Positions 23,891 through 32,518 of a stretch of DNA of 64,000 bases are shown here, one piece after another. A program made the translations under genes and the position numbers. Source of the DNA: Streptomyces sp. SDr-06 (GTDB lineage Bacteria > Actinomycetota > Actinomycetes > Streptomycetales > Streptomycetaceae). The stretch lies in the NCBI RefSeq assembly GCF_003324565.1, contig NZ_QOLA01000006.1, positions 248,001-312,000 of the forward strand, in the 5' to 3' direction. The notes beneath the pieces are model-generated. The model searched no databases, was not told the DNA's origin, and was given only the letters and a program-made list of their open reading frames with translations. Within the stretch, counting starts at the first letter, position 1. Each line of letters opens with the position of its first letter.

Positions 23891-25380
23891 CGCTGGACCT
23901 CGCGATCGCCTCCGACCGCGGCCCCGTCGCCTTCCTCGGCGCGGGGCCGCGGCTGCGGATGGAACGCCGCCCCGGAAGCGTCACCTCCCTGCTCAACACC
24001 GCCGCCCGCGGACTCTCCCGGCCCACCCTGTGGGTCGCACCCTCCGATGCCGAAGCCGACCGCGAGGCCCTCGGTCCCGCCGCGCAGACGGCCATCACCC
24101 GCCGCCTCGGTTACCGCTACATCCCGGTGCCGGTCGACGAGCGCCCCTACCGCGAGTACTACGACGACGTGGGGGTGCGCATGCTCTGGCTGGCCCTGCA
24201 CGGGCTGTGGCCGGATGTCGCGGGCACGGACGCCCCGCCGCCCGGAGCGGACACCTTCACGCGCTCCTACCAGCTGGTGAACCGGAGTGTGGCGGAACAG
24301 CTCGTGCGGCAGACCACACCCCGGACCCCCGTGCTCGTCCAGGACTACCAACTGGCCACCACGCCCGGCTTCGTTCGCACCGCGCGACCCCACCAGCCCA
24401 TCGGGCTCTTCCTGCACACACCGTTCAGCGCTCCGGAAGAACTGGCCCGGCTCCCCCGCCGCGTCTCCGCGGCCGTCCTGGACGGCATGCTCGCCGCGAA
24501 CCTGATCGGCTTCCAGTCCCCCCGGTGGGCAGCCAACTTCCTCGCCTGTTGCGAGAGTTGGGGCCACCGGGTACGGCATGGCGGACCGGAGGACGACGTG
24601 CTCGGGGTGGTGGAGAGCAAGCGTCCCGGAGCGACCGGCGCCGCCCGCACCACCGCCATCCGCTGCTATCCCGTGCGCGCCGACTCGGCCCTGCTCGCCG
24701 CGAACGCCCGCAGCCCGGAGACCCGAGCCTGGGAGCGCGAACTCGTTCTTGATCCAGGGGTCCGGCACATCGTCAGGGTGGACCGGGTCGACCCGTCGAA
24801 GAACATCCTGCGCGGCCTCGAGGCGTTCGAGCTCCTCCTGGAGCACTCGCCCGAACTGCGCGGCCGCATGGTCATGACCGCCTGCCTGACACCCTCCAGG
24901 GAACGCGTCCCCGAGTACCGCGCCCACGCCGAGCGCCTGCGACACCTGACCGAGCACCTGAACCACCGCTTCCCCGGGTGTCTGCGCGTGCACCTGGGGC
25001 ACGACGTGCCCCGGTGTGTGGCGGCGCTCAAGTCCTACGACGTGCTGCTGGTGAATCCCGTACGCGACGGCATGAACCTCGTGTCGCAGGAGGGGCCCCA
25101 GCTGAACACCCGCCACGGAGCACTGGTGCTGTCCCGCGGAGCGGGCAGCAGCGACCTGCTCGGTCACCAAGCCGAGCTCGTACACGACCCGCGCGACGTC
25201 CACCTCACCGCGAGGGCGCTGCGCAGCGCCCTCGCGCTGCCCCCCGGCGAGCGCCGGCGACGCGCGGCGGGGCTGCGTGCCGCGGTGGCCGGGGGTGATC
25301 CGGTGCGCTGGCTCGCCCAGCAACTCCAGGACCTGGAGCGGCTCGTGTGCCCACCTCAGCCCGGTGCGCCCTCGCCGTAG
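23887..25380 (+). CDS. GT20 glycosyltransferase, trehalose-6-phosphate-synthase-like
   Basis: 497 residues from GTG 23887, in a GTGA overlap with the isomerase stop. OtsA hallmarks: ASDRGP at the N-terminus, FLHTPF with His177, VDRVDPSK (Arg300 and Lys305, the nucleotide-phosphate ligands at OtsA spacing), and NPVRDGMNLVSQEG with Asp394 and Glu402 at the same 8-residue spacing as in OtsA. Deviations: the acceptor-site W-V-H-D-Y-H-L becomes VLVQDYQL, and the N-terminal Gly-Gly donor loop is RRPGS. It may be a variant retaining glycosyl- or pseudo-glycosyltransferase, like the validoxylamine synthase VldE. No OtsB phosphatase is adjacent. Confidence 0.85.
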   Translation: MTLDLAIASDRGPVAFLGAGPRLRMERRPGSVTSLLNTAARGLSRPTLWVAPSDAEADREALGPAAQTAITRRLGYRYIPVPVDERPYREYYDDVGVRMLWLALHGLWPDVAGTDAPPPGADTFTRSYQLVNRSVAEQLVRQTTPRTPVLVQDYQLATTPGFVRTARPHQPIGLFLHTPFSAPEELARLPRRVSAAVLDGMLAANLIGFQSPRWAANFLACCESWGHRVRHGGPEDDVLGVVESKRPGATGAARTTAIRCYPVRADSALLAANARSPETRAWERELVLDPGVRHIVRVDRVDPSKNILRGLEAFELLLEHSPELRGRMVMTACLTPSRERVPEYRAHAERLRHLTEHLNHRFPGCLRVHLGHDVPRCVAALKSYDVLLVNPVRDGMNLVSQEGPQLNTRHGALVLSRGAGSSDLLGHQAELVHDPRDVHLTARALRSALALPPGERRRRAAGLRAAVAGGDPVRWLAQQLQDLERLVCPPQPGAPSP

Positions 25381-28300
25381 TGGTCGAACACGCACACCTC
25401 ACGCCCCGTTCCCACCACCAGCCGGTCGTCGGGCGCCGCGGCAAGGGACCAGCCCGGGGCGGGGAGCACGAACCCCTCCTGGCGCTCACGGGTGTGCAGG
25501 TCCCAGAACCGTACGATCCGGTCGTCCCCGGCCGTCACCACGACCGTCCGGTTCCGCAGGCGCATGCAGGCGATGGCGTTGGTACCGGCCCCCGCGTCGC
25601 TCAGGCGCAGGCACCTCCTGCGGTCCTTCAGGTCCCACACGAACACGCCGCCGTCGTCGTCCACACTGACCACCACCGGGCGCCCGTCGAGGGTGGCGCA
25701 GTCCAGGGCCCGCACCCAGCCCGTGTGGCCGGTGAACACCGCACAGGCGCGCCCCGTCTCCAGGTCCCACAGCCGGATCGATCCGTCGAACGCCCCGCTC
25801 AGGGCGACCGACCGGCCGTCCAGCGTGGTGCACGCCACCGTGTTGATCCCGCCGGTGTGTCCGGAGAGGATGTCGCGCTCGGTGTTGTTGTGCAGGTCCC
25901 ACACCCGCAAGGTGCAGTCGTCGCTGGCACTGACGGCCACGGTTCTGCCCCGTATGTGCGTGCACGCCACCGAGCTGACCCAGTCGGTGTGTCCGGTCAG
26001 GACCGCGCGCTGGCGCTGGCTCATCAGGTCCCACACCCGGACGGTTCCGTCGCTGGCCCCGCTGACGACCACGGGCGCATCGTCGAGCTGCGCACAGGCC
26101 ACCGCCCGCACGAACCCGGTGTGCCCCTTGATGACGCCGCGCTGACGGCCGGACTCGATGTCCCAGGCGCGCACGGTGCGGTCATCGCCGCCGCTGACGG
26201 CGACGGCGCGGCCCTGCACGCTCAGGGCACTGACCGCGTTCACGCCGCCCGCGTGCCCCACCACGTCCTTCGACCTGCCCTCGACACTGGGGTCCCACAC
26301 GCACATGGTGCCGTCGCTGGCGCCGGTGACCACCGCGGTGCGCCCCTCGATCCTCACGCCCGCCACGGCTCGCACCCAGTGCGTGTGCCCGATCAGCACG
26401 CTCAGTTCGATCTCGCGGTGCAGATCCCAGATGTGGGCGTGACCGCTGTCGGTGCCGCACACCACCACGCTGCGGCCGTCGAGCGTCATGCACGCCACCG
26501 CCCGGACCCAGCCCATGTCACCGGAGAACAGGCACTTCTGTTCCTGGCTCCGGACATCCCAGACGCGGACGGTGCGGTCGTCCCCGCCGCTGATCACCAC
26601 GGGCGAGCCGTCCAGTTCGGCGAAGGCCACCGTGTTGACCTCCCCGGAATGCCCGGTCAGCACCGCCTTCTGCCCCCAGCGGCACGCGGCCCGCCCGGCC
26701 TCGGCCTGGGGAGATGTGGCTTCGCGCGGCTCCCACAGCCGTACGCTGCCGTCACTCCCGCCGCTGGCGACCAGCGGGCTGCCGTCCATCTCCCCGCACG
26801 CCAGCGCCCGCACGGCGCCCGCGTGACCGACCAGGCGCTGTTCCTCCTGCCCGGAGGCCACGTCCCAGAGCCGGATGGTGCGATCGTCCCCGCCGCTCAC
26901 CAGCATCAGACGATCCGCGACCACCAGCCCGGCCGCCACACCCACCCGACCCACATGCCCGCTGAACACGGCGTGTTCGCTCTCGTCCCGCAGGTTCCAC
27001 ACCCGGGCCGTGCCGTCACTGCTCGCGCTGAAGCCGAGCGGCTCGCCCCGGAACCGGAGATGGTGCACCGAGTTCACTTCGGCCATGTGGCCGCGCAGCA
27101 TCCCGTGCAGGTTGCCGTTGCCCAGGTCCCACAGCCGCAGCATGCCGTCCGTGTTCGCGGTGACGGCGTAGGGCTGCTGGTCGAGCTCGAAGCAGTCGGC
27201 GCTCTTCACTCCGTGGGAATGGTCCACGAAGGACATCTGCAGCGCGGGATTGACCTGGGAGCCGGTCGCCCAGCGCACTCGCCAAGTCAGGTTGGCACTC
27301 AACTCTCTGGCCAGTGCGCGCACTTGGTGGCTGGCGGCGTCGAACGCCAGGATCTGGCGGCGGACCATGGGAGCGGACTGGCGATGCAGGGTGAGCGAGG
27401 CCCGGTAGATCGAGCGCACCATACGTGCCTGCTCGCCGCTGACCCAGCGCAGCGCGGGAGCCAGGACCCCGGGGTCGGCATGCACCAGGAACTCCGGGTC
27501 GGCCAGCAGGTCGTCCAGGGTGCCGGCGATCGCCGCGTGGCTGGCCAGGTGGCTGCGTATGTAGAGGTGGGCGTCGCCCCAGGAACGGCGCGTACCGGAG
27601 AGGGGCACCTGGTCGAGCAGGGTCGTGGTGATCCGGCGGTGGACCTCCTTGTCGCGGCGCGAGTCCCGGAGGAACTCCGCGAGCGTCTCGTGGTAGAGCC
27701 GGAACACCGACCGGTCCCCCACGCGCACCTCGACGATGTAGGCTCCGGCGTTTCCCAGCAGCCAGTCGATGTCCTCGTCGGAGCAGCGCAGCCCGGCCAG
27801 CACCGAAGCCAGCGCAGCCCACAGGTTGTCCCAGGGAAGGCCCTGCCCTTCCGCGTAGGCGAGCGGGGTGAGCAGACGGCGCACCCGCCACTCGTTGGCT
27901 CCGAAGCGGGACAGGTAGGCGGCGAAGACGTCCTTGACCTCGTTGGGCAGTTGGCGGTGCCAGCCGGCCTGCGTCGGGTCCACCTGGACCTGGCGGTTGA
28001 TCAGCGAGCGTGCCGTCATGTTGGCGACGAGGAAGGACTGTCCGGCGCGGGCCGCGACCCCGCCGGCCACCGCGGCGGCGAGCGTCGAGTGGCCCCGGTA
28101 CGGCGAGAGGCTGTCGGGATCGTCCTCCGCCAGCAGCAGAGCCCTCACATAGTCGGCCACATCCTCGACGCCCGCGTACGCGGGCTGGTCCAGGTCGATG
28201 AGCTCGACGGCGGTGCCCAGGGCGTCGATCGGGTCGCGCCGGGTGCCGACGATGAGCCGCACCTGCGCCATCGTCGACATCGGCCGCAGCAACGCCCGTG

Positions 28301-29570
28301 CGATCAGGGTCGCTTCGGCTTGGTCGCCGACGATGCCGGCCTCGTCCAGGGCGTCGAGGAGCACCGTGAAGCGGGCGGAGCGGTCCCGCAGGAAGCCCAG
28401 CAGATCATCCGGCGTGGTGGCCACGCAGCCCGCGGCGCGGCCCAGTTCGGCGACGACGTCGTCCAGGGTGCGGCGGCGCAGGTGCAGGTGGGTGGTGACG
28501 CATCCGGTCGGCGGAACGGTCTCGGGGGGAGTCCGGTCGTCGGCCTCCGGCGTGTCCGCGAGATACAGGAGCCGCCCCAGCAGGGCCGACTTGCCCGAGC
28601 CCGGCCCGCCGGTGACGACCCGCGCGCGCCGGTCGTGGGAGGGGTTGGACAGCCAGCGGGCCAGCTCCGCGAGGGCGGCGACCCGGCCGGTGAAGTACGA
28701 GCCGACCTCCCCGACGTACTCCACCCCGCGTGCGCGCGGATCGAAGTGCGCGGAGCGCTCCCGCCGCATCCTGGTCAGCGTCTCGACATCAAGCTCCCCG
28801 CCGAACAGACCGGGCACGAAGTTGCGGTTGGGGAAGAACGGCGGCACCCCGGCCGTGTCCACGGAGGTGCAACTGGCGTGCTGGTAGGGGTGGCTCGTGC
28901 GGAAGTGCTCGTTGATCCGCTCGGTGATCTCCGACAGGTCGATGTACTGCTGGTGGGCACCCGCCCTGGGCGCGGCGAGCGTGCTGGTCAGCGCTCCGGT
29001 CAGCACGCCCTCGCCCGCCTCGTCCCGGGCCCGGGCGCCCGCGAGTAGCCACAGGTTCCCGGCCACCGTCGTCCGCCCGGCCGCCAACTGGTTGGCCACC
29101 ATGGCGATGTCGGTCGTTCCCGCCCCCGCGTAACAGGTGTCGAGGACGATCAGCACCCGGGCGTGCACCGTGTCGTCCGCGAACATCAGGGCCAGATCGT
29201 CCGTCCTGATGGCGGTCGACACCAGGCGGTTCTCGGCGCTGTCGGTGCACAGCAGGTAGTGGCGCCCGCCGCTGGCGCGCACGCCGTGGCCGGCGTAGTA
29301 GAGCACCACGATGTCGTCGGGGCGGCGGTCCGTGGAGCCGAGCCACTCCTCCAGGCCCGAGATCAGCTCCCGGGCGGTCGGATTCCTGCTCCGGTCCCGC
29401 AGGACCCGTTCATAGCCGAGGGAGGCGAACAGACCTGCCATGAGTTCGACATCGCCCTCGACACCGGGAAGGTCGTCGATGCTGGGCTGCGTATAACGGC
29501 CCGTCCCCGCGGCGATCACATATCTGCGGGGCTCCCCGCAGTCGGCCCCCGTTGACTCATGCGAGATCAT
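25356..29570 (-). CDS. Caspase-NACHT/STAND-WD40 protein
   Basis: 1,404 residues from ATG 29570 (GGCGGAAG upstream). Residues 1-255 are a caspase-like (C14) peptidase with His95 in YYAGHG and Cys146 in LDTCYAG. A STAND/NACHT NTPase follows: Walker A GGPGSGKS (321-328), Walker B FTVLLDALDE (401-410). A helical middle follows, then from about residue 830 there are 14 WD40 repeats, each ending in a W-D/W-E/W-N or F-D dipeptide, enough for two seven-bladed propellers. Bacterial relatives act as conflict or cell-death proteins: the repeats sense a ligand, the NTPase oligomerises, the caspase cuts. The gene end overlaps the convergent GT20 gene by 25 nt. No dedicated substrate gene is obvious. Confidence 0.92.
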   Translation of the reverse strand: MISHESTGADCGEPRRYVIAAGTGRYTQPSIDDLPGVEGDVELMAGLFASLGYERVLRDRSRNPTARELISGLEEWLGSTDRRPDDIVVLYYAGHGVRASGGRHYLLCTDSAENRLVSTAIRTDDLALMFADDTVHARVLIVLDTCYAGAGTTDIAMVANQLAAGRTTVAGNLWLLAGARARDEAGEGVLTGALTSTLAAPRAGAHQQYIDLSEITERINEHFRTSHPYQHASCTSVDTAGVPPFFPNRNFVPGLFGGELDVETLTRMRRERSAHFDPRARGVEYVGEVGSYFTGRVAALAELARWLSNPSHDRRARVVTGGPGSGKSALLGRLLYLADTPEADDRTPPETVPPTGCVTTHLHLRRRTLDDVVAELGRAAGCVATTPDDLLGFLRDRSARFTVLLDALDEAGIVGDQAEATLIARALLRPMSTMAQVRLIVGTRRDPIDALGTAVELIDLDQPAYAGVEDVADYVRALLLAEDDPDSLSPYRGHSTLAAAVAGGVAARAGQSFLVANMTARSLINRQVQVDPTQAGWHRQLPNEVKDVFAAYLSRFGANEWRVRRLLTPLAYAEGQGLPWDNLWAALASVLAGLRCSDEDIDWLLGNAGAYIVEVRVGDRSVFRLYHETLAEFLRDSRRDKEVHRRITTTLLDQVPLSGTRRSWGDAHLYIRSHLASHAAIAGTLDDLLADPEFLVHADPGVLAPALRWVSGEQARMVRSIYRASLTLHRQSAPMVRRQILAFDAASHQVRALARELSANLTWRVRWATGSQVNPALQMSFVDHSHGVKSADCFELDQQPYAVTANTDGMLRLWDLGNGNLHGMLRGHMAEVNSVHHLRFRGEPLGFSASSDGTARVWNLRDESEHAVFSGHVGRVGVAAGLVVADRLMLVSGGDDRTIRLWDVASGQEEQRLVGHAGAVRALACGEMDGSPLVASGGSDGSVRLWEPREATSPQAEAGRAACRWGQKAVLTGHSGEVNTVAFAELDGSPVVISGGDDRTVRVWDVRSQEQKCLFSGDMGWVRAVACMTLDGRSVVVCGTDSGHAHIWDLHREIELSVLIGHTHWVRAVAGVRIEGRTAVVTGASDGTMCVWDPSVEGRSKDVVGHAGGVNAVSALSVQGRAVAVSGGDDRTVRAWDIESGRQRGVIKGHTGFVRAVACAQLDDAPVVVSGASDGTVRVWDLMSQRQRAVLTGHTDWVSSVACTHIRGRTVAVSASDDCTLRVWDLHNNTERDILSGHTGGINTVACTTLDGRSVALSGAFDGSIRLWDLETGRACAVFTGHTGWVRALDCATLDGRPVVVSVDDDGGVFVWDLKDRRRCLRLSDAGAGTNAIACMRLRNRTVVVTAGDDRIVRFWDLHTRERQEGFVLPAPGWSLAAAPDDRLVVGTGREVCVFDHYGEGAPG

Positions 29571-29701
29571 TCGACTGCTTCCGCCCCCTCGGAACCCACG
29601 TCTTGAGCCCGCACGATACGCCCACCGCGTTCGACTCGGTAGCATTTCGCCGCGCACAGGAACACACTGATCGCAAGGTCGGCACAACAGCTGGGACAGA
29701 A

Positions 29702-30550
29702 ATGGGCGATGCGGTCACCATTCAAACACCCTTGCCATTCATGGAGGGCCGTCTCAAAGTGATCGTTACCGGTGCGGCCGGACGCATCGGCAGTGGATTC
29801 GCGAAATTCGCGGCGGAGCGGTTCGAACTGCTCCTGCTCGACCGCCCCGGGGTCGATCTCACAGGACTCGACGCCTACGGGCGCACCGAGCACTGCGACG
29901 TGGCGGACCTGCCCCGCCTCACGGAACTCTTCCGGGGCGCTGACTGCGTACTGCATCTCGCCGCGGACTCGAACACCGCCGCGGAATGGGACAGTCTGCT
30001 CGCCGCCAACATCGTGGGCACCTATCACGTGTTCGCCGCGAGCAGGTCGGCCGACTGCCCGCGGGTCGTCTTCGCCTCATCGGTGCACGCCGTCTCGGGC
30101 TATGCGCCCGGTCGCCAGATCATGGCGGACGCCCCGGTGAACCCGGGAAACCTCTACGGCGTCACGAAGTGCTTCGGCGAGGCGCTGGGGCGCTACATGG
30201 CCGAGCGCGAGGGACTCACGGTCATGGCGGTCCGCATCGGTGCCTTCCAGAAACCCGAGGCGGCCATGGCCCCGGATTCCGACTGGATGATCGGCACATT
30301 CGTGGCGGACCAGGATCTGTACCGTCTCCTGGAACGGGCCATCCGGATCCAGGGAATCGGCTTCGGCATTTTCCACGGCGTCAGCAACAACTGGTTCAAG
30401 CGCCTGGACATCACGGAGACCCGTGAGCTGCTCGATTATGAACCCGCCTATGACTTCATGCGGCTCTCGCCGGCCTTCAGGGAACTCTTCACCGATCTGC
30501 CGCACGGCCACCATCCCTCCGGCGTGAAAAAGAACGGCACAACGGACTGA
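29702..30550 (+). CDS. NAD-dependent epimerase/dehydratase (uronate dehydrogenase-like)
   Basis: 282 residues from ATG 29702 (weak GGGA site); ATG 29741 is an alternative nearer the fold. Rossmann VTGAAGRIGSGF, LHLAADSN, the catalytic YGVTK (Tyr-x-x-x-Lys) preceded by FASSVHAVSGY. The pattern GAAGRIG plus LAADSN is like uronate dehydrogenases and related sugar oxidoreductases. It is divergent from the caspase gene (131 nt) and convergent with another SDR (4 nt). It might act on sugars of the kinase/isomerase/GT20 pathway, but it is in a separate transcription unit. Confidence 0.85.
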   Translation: MGDAVTIQTPLPFMEGRLKVIVTGAAGRIGSGFAKFAAERFELLLLDRPGVDLTGLDAYGRTEHCDVADLPRLTELFRGADCVLHLAADSNTAAEWDSLLAANIVGTYHVFAASRSADCPRVVFASSVHAVSGYAPGRQIMADAPVNPGNLYGVTKCFGEALGRYMAEREGLTVMAVRIGAFQKPEAAMAPDSDWMIGTFVADQDLYRLLERAIRIQGIGFGIFHGVSNNWFKRLDITETRELLDYEPAYDFMRLSPAFRELFTDLPHGHHPSGVKKNGTTD

Positions 30551-30554
30551 AGGC

Positions 30555-31406
30555 TCACCGGGCACTGTCCCGCCAGGAGTGGGACGGGCGCCTGCCGAGC
30601 AACTCCTCGGCTTTCGCGGAACACTGGAGCGCTTCGAAGTCCCCCAGGGGCCGGGTCACTCTCACTCCCCGGAAATACGTGTCGAGCAATTCCGCCGTGG
30701 GCCGGTCCGACAGGGTGTCAGGAGCCGCGACGGTCAGCGCCGTCGCACCGACGAGATCGGCGGTCAGCGCCAGCCTGCAACTCACCGCCACATCCGCGAG
30801 ATCCACATAGCTCCACAGGTTCCATCGACCGCGTTCGGGCTCGGCCCAGTACGCCGGCAGAGCCGCGTACTCCGCCTGGTCCATGACCACCGAAAAGCGC
30901 AGAGCCACCGACGTCATCGCACAGCGGTGAGCGAAATGGTCGGCGATCGCCTCGCCCGTCGCCTTCGACAGGGCGTAGGAGGTCTCGGGACGGACAGGGT
31001 GGGACTCGTCCAGGGGCAGCTGGGCGGGCCCGCCGACCCGGAAGGGCGGGCCGAGCACGGTCTCGCTGGAGGCCCAGACGACGCGCCGCACCCCGTGCAC
31101 GGCCGCCGCCTGGAACACGTTGTACGTGGAGGTGGAATTCGCCGCGTACGTCGCCCCCTCAGCCAGTTCCGGGTGCAGCGTGTGCGAGTCGGGGACGCCC
31201 GTCGCGGCGAGGTGAACCACCGCGTTCACCCCGTCGAGAGCGTCCACGGCCTGCCACAGCTCGCGCAGATCGGCCCGCCGGTAGCCGGGACTCTGCCCGC
31301 GCATCGGCGCGACGTCCACCTGGACGGTCTCGAAACCCTGCCCGGCGAGCTCCGCCACCACCGCCCGGCCGATCCGTCCCAGCCCCCCGGTCACTGCTAC
31401 CCGCAT
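30555..31406 (-). CDS. NAD(P)-dependent epimerase/dehydratase family protein
   Basis: 283 residues from ATG 31406, GGGAG five nt upstream. VTGGLGRIGRAVV at the N-terminus, VHLAATG, VWASSETVLG and catalytic YALSK. It is a distant relative of the convergent epimerase, with the same extended-SDR fold. Substrate unknown. It is divergent from an alpha/beta hydrolase gene across 123 nt. Confidence 0.83.
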   Translation of the reverse strand: MRVAVTGGLGRIGRAVVAELAGQGFETVQVDVAPMRGQSPGYRRADLRELWQAVDALDGVNAVVHLAATGVPDSHTLHPELAEGATYAANSTSTYNVFQAAAVHGVRRVVWASSETVLGPPFRVGGPAQLPLDESHPVRPETSYALSKATGEAIADHFAHRCAMTSVALRFSVVMDQAEYAALPAYWAEPERGRWNLWSYVDLADVAVSCRLALTADLVGATALTVAAPDTLSDRPTAELLDTYFRGVRVTRPLGDFEALQCSAKAEELLGRRPSHSWRDSAR

Positions 31407-31480
31407 CCCAACTCCCTTGCACGGCACCTGATCTGACGGATCACCACGAGGGCGTGGCGCGGGGACTATAGTCGTTGCGC

Positions 31481-31507
31481 TGACCGCTTCGTAAGGTGAC
31501 CGCTTCG
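31481..31507. repeat. Tandem 11-bp direct repeat between divergent genes
   Basis: TGACCGCTTCG occurs at 31481-31491 and again at 31497-31507, 16 nt apart, just upstream of the hydrolase start. A perfect palindrome GACTATAGTC (31464-31473), whose TATAGT resembles a -10 box, precedes it. Together they look like a regulated divergent promoter. Confidence 0.45.
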
Positions 31508-31529
31508 GTGGGGGATCCGGGGAGTACAG

Positions 31530-32435
31530 ATGGCGCGGATCGTCGTGGTGCACGGAGTGGCCCAGCAGTTCAAAGGGGCCCAGACCCTACAGGCCGAGGT
31601 CGCGCCCGCCCTGCGCGACGGGGTGACGGCCGCGGTCGGCGCGGCCGGGCCGGAGCTGGGGGACGACGACATCGCGTGCGCCTTCTACGGCGACGCCTTC
31701 GTACGCCCCGGCACCCGTGCGACGACGGTCCCGGCCTACGACGAGACGGATGTCGAACCCGACTACGAGTCGGAACTGTTGCTGGAATGGTGGCTCGAAG
31801 CGGCACGCGTCCACCCGGAGGTGCTCGGCCCCGATGCCAAGTCCCGAGGCACGGCCGGATACCTGGCCGGCCGCCCGCTGAAGCGCCCCATGGTGCGCCG
31901 GGCACTCAACGCCCTGGCCCATGCTCCCTACTTCGCACGCGTCGCTGAGCCCCTGATGATCTTCGGGCTCAAGCAGGTGCGGCGCTACTTCAGCGAACCC
32001 GGCCTGCGCGAGCGCGTACAGGAGGCGGTGGCCGGGGCCATCGGGCCGGACACCCGCGTCCTGGTGGCGCATTCGCTGGGCACGGTCGCGGCGTACGAAC
32101 TGCTGTGCAATGAAACCTTGCAGGCCGCGCATCCCCGAGGGCAGATCTCCACGCTGGTCACGCTCGGCTCCCCTCTGGGACTGCGCGGCCTGATCTTCGA
32201 CCGACTGGTCCCGGCGCCTCAGCAGGGCCACGGAGTCTGGCCGTCCGGAATCCGTAGCTGGACGAACGTCGCCGACGCGTGCGACATCGTCGCCCTCGCC
32301 AAGGAACTCGCCCCCCGCTTCGGCCCGAGGATCAACGACCACGCGATCGACAACGGCGTCGAGATGCACTCCATGGTGCGCTACCTGACGGCACCCACCA
32401 CCGGCAGGGCCATCGCCGAGGGTCTCGCCTCGTGA
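31530..32435 (+). CDS. Alpha/beta hydrolase-like protein
   Basis: 301 residues from ATG 31530 with GGGGAG 5-10 nt upstream. It begins MARIVVVHGVAQQ, the first strand and oxyanion HG of an alpha/beta hydrolase, and has a nucleophile elbow VAHSLGTVAAYE with Ser182. The C-terminal part has DACDIVALA and a NGVEMHSM His region. In actinomycetes, proteins with this V-H-G-x-x-Q start are often near caspase or trypsin conflict genes (recollection, not verified). Here it is 2 kb from the caspase-WD40 gene. Substrate unknown; lipid or peptide ester cleavage is possible. Confidence 0.75.
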   Translation: MARIVVVHGVAQQFKGAQTLQAEVAPALRDGVTAAVGAAGPELGDDDIACAFYGDAFVRPGTRATTVPAYDETDVEPDYESELLLEWWLEAARVHPEVLGPDAKSRGTAGYLAGRPLKRPMVRRALNALAHAPYFARVAEPLMIFGLKQVRRYFSEPGLRERVQEAVAGAIGPDTRVLVAHSLGTVAAYELLCNETLQAAHPRGQISTLVTLGSPLGLRGLIFDRLVPAPQQGHGVWPSGIRSWTNVADACDIVALAKELAPRFGPRINDHAIDNGVEMHSMVRYLTAPTTGRAIAEGLAS

Positions 32436-32518
32436 GTCCCGCGTAGGAGGAGGGGTGAATGCCTGACTTCAACGGGGCCCGGTGGAAGGGGAGTTGCTCC
32501 TGGCGCCACCCCGCCGGA

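Noticed and set aside
21957..25380. A complete validamycin/salbostatin-type cluster
   Set aside because: No 2-epi-5-epi-valiolone synthase, aminotransferase or phosphatase genes are in the window; only the kinase and GT20 resemblance remains.
25347..29048. A 1,233-codon open frame on the plus strand opposite the caspase-WD40 gene
   Set aside because: It is the antisense shadow of a GC-rich repeat gene; its product is low-complexity and has no domain, while the minus frame has intact catalytic motifs and WD repeats.
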